Assembly (NCBI GenBank): GCA_017476165.1
Contig: JAFVDR010000003.1
Span: 1 to 33,463, forward strand
DNA length: 33,463 nucleotides
Direction: 5' to 3'
Source of the DNA: Treponema sp.
Lineage (GTDB): Bacteria > Spirochaetota > Spirochaetia > Treponematales > Treponemataceae
Shown: piece after piece, positions 31,279-33,463 of the stretch
How positions within the stretch are numbered: position 1 is the first letter of the stretch
How the letters are laid out: the number at the start of each line of letters is the position of its first letter
Made by a program: the position numbers and the translations under genes
The notes under the pieces: generated by a model
Told to the model about the DNA's origin: nothing
What the model saw: the letters and a program-made list of their open reading frames with translations, nothing else
Database searches by the model: none

Positions 31279-31295
31279 TTGGCACGCCTTCTGCT
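31279..31295 (+). promoter_or_regulatory. Sigma-54-like promoter for hsp20
   Basis: TTGGCACGCCTTCTGCT matches the sigma-54 consensus YTGGCACG-N4-TTGCW at every fixed position but one (C for T), with the invariant GG and GC at the correct 12-bp offset. Predicted start near 31306, giving a leader of about 132 nt. No comparable sigma-70 promoter is evident here. RpoN is known in treponemes; none is seen in this window. Confidence 0.6.
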
Positions 31296-31380
31296 ATATG
31301 TAAAGTGTACGGCAGAACGGACTGCTGGCCTGAAAAAAAGGACTGCGGCACTGCCGAATGAAACTATAACTAACGGGAAG

Positions 31381-31431
31381 CCTAAAAAATCGCTGGAAGC
31401 GAGTCTTTAGGTTGCCTGCAACTCTTGGAGG
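31381..31431 (+). promoter_or_regulatory. hsp20 5' leader element, possible RNA thermometer
   Basis: CCTAAA (31381-31386) pairs with TTTAGG (31406-31411), enclosing TCGC (31390-31393) with GCGA (31399-31402). Then come GTTGCC (31411-31416), seven bases, and the ribosome site CTTGGAGG (31424-31431). This repeats the layout at 15601-15643. UUGCC opposite GGAGG with one mismatch resembles the weak pairing of ROSE thermometers, which control small heat-shock genes. Confidence 0.5.
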
Positions 31432-31437
31432 TACATT

Positions 31438-31869
31438 ATGAATAAACTTTCACTTCTCAACTCACTTTTCGACGACCTTAACTACGGTCTTGCAATGCCA
31501 TCACTCGAAAGCCCAGCATGCTATGCACCTGCAGTGGACGTAATCGAGCACAAGGATTCCTACGAACTGGTGATGGACTTGCCTGGAAAGACTCAGGACG
31601 ATGTAGAACTGAGCGTAAAGGAGAACACCCTGACAATAGAGTCAAGGGAAACCGCACCAGCAGAAAAGGGCAAGAAGGACGAAGCTGCAGAAGATTTAAG
31701 GTATCTTATCAAGGAACGGAACGCAGCAACATTCTGCCGCACCTTTACGTTGCCGCGGAATGCAGACACCCAGCAGATTTCTGCACAGTTCAAGAATGGA
31801 GTCCTTAGCGTAAAGATTCCATGCAAGGCTGAACTTGCAGAACACAAGATTCAGATTACTGCTGCGTGA
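31438..31869 (+). CDS. Small heat-shock protein, Hsp20/alpha-crystallin family
   Basis: An ATP-independent holdase chaperone of 143 residues. It has a short N-terminal arm, then the alpha-crystallin domain from about residue 33 (PAVDVIEHKDSYELVMDLPG, DVELSVKENTLTIES). The family signature is FKNGVLSVKIP near the end, and the short tail ends KIQITAA with the I-x-I anchoring motif. The length and motifs are typical of bacterial IbpA/Hsp20. The ATG has GGAGG six bases upstream. Expression may be set by the sigma-54-like promoter and the structured leader. It has its own strong terminator and so is a single-gene unit. Confidence 0.96.
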   Translation: MNKLSLLNSLFDDLNYGLAMPSLESPACYAPAVDVIEHKDSYELVMDLPGKTQDDVELSVKENTLTIESRETAPAEKGKKDEAAEDLRYLIKERNAATFCRTFTLPRNADTQQISAQFKNGVLSVKIPCKAELAEHKIQITAA

Positions 31870-31898
31870 CGCGAGCATCAGTAACAGGACTTGAACAG

Positions 31899-31934
31899 AA
31901 CACCCCCTTCGTTTCCGAAGGGGGTGTTTTTTTT
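31899..31934 (+). terminator. Intrinsic terminator of hsp20
   Basis: A 13-bp stem AACACCCCCTTCG (31899-31911) with its complement (31916-31928), a four-base loop, and eight Ts reaching 31934. It lies 30 bp after the hsp20 stop codon. Confidence 0.93.
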
Positions 31935-32002
31935 GTCCTGTCTGCGATGCTCCTGACCTTTAATGACCGAGACCAATGGACGCGACCATGGAACAGAACA
32001 GC

Positions 32003-33463
32003 CTACATCCTGTCTGTGTAAAGCTTGATTTTCTGCTTTTTGCCGCGAAGTTCCGCTTCGTCGACATATACCAGAGCGTTGCTCAGCTGGTCTGCCGTTG
32101 CCTGCGAGATGAGCAGATCCTTGCCATACTGCTTGCACAGACCTTCTATCCTGCTGGCCGCATTTACCGTATCCCCTATGACAGTGAATTCCATTCGGCT
32201 CGAAGCTCCGATGTTTCCTGCAAGTACAGTACCAGAGTGAAGCCCTATTCCAAAGCGCAGTGCGGGCATCCCCCTCTTTACAAAGCTCTCGTTCATCTTT
32301 GCAAGTTCAAGCCTCATTGCAAGGGCTGCATCAAATGCATTTTGTGCATGTATGCCAGTGTGCACGGGAACTCCGAACAGTGCCATGACGGCATCTCCTA
32401 TGTATTTGTTGATTATCCCTCCATGGGCAGTGATGCACTTTTCAAGTCCTGTAAAATATTCGTTTAGCAGGGCTACGACATCCCTTGGCTTCATTGATTC
32501 TGACAGAGTTGTAAAGCTTCGTATGTCGCAGAACAGTACTGTTGCATCTACCGTTTCCCCACCCAAAGAAACATTTCCCATAAGCAAGTAGTCCCTTACC
32601 TGTGGGCTTGCGATTTTTCCAAATGTGTCTCTCATGAATTCCTTTTCCTTGAGCGATGTTGCCATGTCATTGAATGCATCGCCAAGTACGCCCATTTCGT
32701 CATTCGAGCAGATGATTGTCTTGCAATTGTAGTTGCCTTCGGAAATTGCATGTGCTGATTCTGTCAGTTTTTTCAGAGGCTTCTGAAAGAAACTTGTCAA
32801 AAGCCGTGTCATGGCAAATCCGATCAAAAGAAGAATCAAGACGAATGCAAAGTCCGTGTATCCTTTTTGGTTTATGCCGTAGTATCTGGACATGAACATT
32901 CTGGTTCCCAAAAAGAGCGAGGGAAAAACAGCCGTAAAGAAATTGAATGCAAAGAGATTCCCTATGGAAGAAAGATGTGTTCGCGATGTATTGGAAATTC
33001 CTCCTTCGGGATAAAGGTATGGCAGTACGATTGTCCTGTTCAGGGTTTCCAGCGTGAAGAATGAAAAGGTGAATGCTATTACTGAAAGACTGGCATGGGC
33101 AAATGCTGAAGAAATTATGATTTGAGTGATTTTAACGCCAGTGGTTGCCTTAAAGTATGCAAGAAAGCAGAGTTCAAGAAAGAAATTGAATATCCATCCT
33201 GTAATTCCGCGCAGGGAAAATTCAATTGGCATGTGTACTTTGTTTTCTATATAGAGGACGTCATTTTTGGAAAGACCTTTAACCTTTAGCACGTATCTGA
33301 AGCACAGAAAAATAGGAGCTAGATAGCATATGATTCCAAGTACATTGGTAGATGTCTCATGTCTGCATAAAAACTCGATCCATTCGCTAAAGTATTCCCA
33401 TCCATCAGTAAACGTAGTGTCTGGAGTAAAACTTGCAAGCAAACTTGTCAAGATTACTGCCAG
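32003..33463 (-). CDS. Membrane-bound class III adenylate/guanylate cyclase (5' end may lie outside)
   Basis: Makes a cyclic nucleotide, probably cAMP. The frame is open to the right edge of the window, so the TTG at 33451 may not be the true start. Residues are numbered from that TTG. Residues 35-215 contain about six hydrophobic segments, 205-270 look like a HAMP linker (KKLTESAHAISEGNYNC, DEMGVLGDAFNDM), and 300-482 are the cyclase domain. The metal Asps are 309 (LFCDIRSFTTLSE) and 353 (KYIGDAVMALFG). Lys349 and the later EFTVIGDTVNAASRIEG fit an adenylate rather than guanylate preference. It is divergent from unknown sequence and convergent with hsp20. The N-terminal sensor input is unknown. 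Confidence 0.9.
   Translation of the reverse strand: MAVILTSLLASFTPDTTFTDGWEYFSEWIEFLCRHETSTNVLGIICYLAPIFLCFRYVLKVKGLSKNDVLYIENKVHMPIEFSLRGITGWIFNFFLELCFLAYFKATTGVKITQIIISSAFAHASLSVIAFTFSFFTLETLNRTIVLPYLYPEGGISNTSRTHLSSIGNLFAFNFFTAVFPSLFLGTRMFMSRYYGINQKGYTDFAFVLILLLIGFAMTRLLTSFFQKPLKKLTESAHAISEGNYNCKTIICSNDEMGVLGDAFNDMATSLKEKEFMRDTFGKIASPQVRDYLLMGNVSLGGETVDATVLFCDIRSFTTLSESMKPRDVVALLNEYFTGLEKCITAHGGIINKYIGDAVMALFGVPVHTGIHAQNAFDAALAMRLELAKMNESFVKRGMPALRFGIGLHSGTVLAGNIGASSRMEFTVIGDTVNAASRIEGLCKQYGKDLLISQATADQLSNALVYVDEAELRGKKQKIKLYTDRM

Noticed and set aside
31097-31351. Small minus-strand gene of 84 codons
   Set aside because: No family resemblance or ribosome site, and it overlaps the sigma-54-like promoter region of hsp20.

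Overview
The window most resembles a fermentative, host-associated spirochaete of the Treponema type. This assignment is an inference from gene content (pyruvate phosphate dikinase, several second-messenger enzymes, sugar ABC import, FeoABC, a YdjI/YdjG/YdjH-like set) and no marker gene proves it. Nearly the whole window is coding. I recognise 24 protein genes and see no rRNA, tRNA, insertion sequence or CRISPR array. Genes at both edges run off the window.

Layout. 1-3.7 kb: the 3' part of an AraC-family regulator, then feoA-feoB-feoC-like for ferrous iron uptake, with an operator-like dyad and a possible two-state leader RNA before feoA. 3.8-6.6 kb (minus): pyruvate phosphate dikinase with a histone-like Lys/Ala tail. 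6.8-10.5 kb (minus): an A+T-rich restriction-modification island, made of a fused C5-cytosine/N6-adenine methyltransferase overlapping an HNH endonuclease. 10.7-15.5 kb: ttcA, an eleven-copy 23-bp tandem repeat, pyrE with a diguanylate cyclase, and an opposing GGDEF-EAL protein. 15.6-19.2 kb: an SPFH protein, a zinc-ribbon membrane protein and a TPM-domain protein in one operon. 19.2-23.5 kb: TauE-like and FocA-like transporters, an M15 peptidase, a DUF2798 protein and a DUF1848 protein. 23.5-29.7 kb: a sugar regulon with a GH30 hydrolase and LacI regulator on one strand and a binding protein plus two permeases on the other, divergent across a promoter region with three near-identical operators. 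29.7-33.5 kb: a RluA-type pseudouridine synthase, a small heat-shock protein and a class III nucleotidyl cyclase.

How the genes work together. The 23.5-29.7 kb block reads as one regulon: import by ABC permeases that lack their own ATPase, cytoplasmic cleavage by GH30, and repression by the adjacent LacI protein. The SPFH set and hsp20 look like envelope and protein stress functions and share a 5' leader layout. Two c-di-GMP enzymes and one cNMP cyclase make the window rich in signalling.

The most unusual observations are: a shared leader element (CTAAA-type hairpin, GTTGCC, exactly 7 nt, CTTGGAGG) before hsp20 and the SPFH gene, possibly a ROSE-like thermometer; a sigma-54-like promoter before hsp20; a paired switch-like leader before feoA; a frame break at an A AAA AAC heptamer in the binding-protein signal peptide; the fused C5/N6A methyltransferase with an HNH partner; the 23-bp array; and six genes whose -10 element sits 6-9 nt before the start codon, suggesting leaderless mRNAs.
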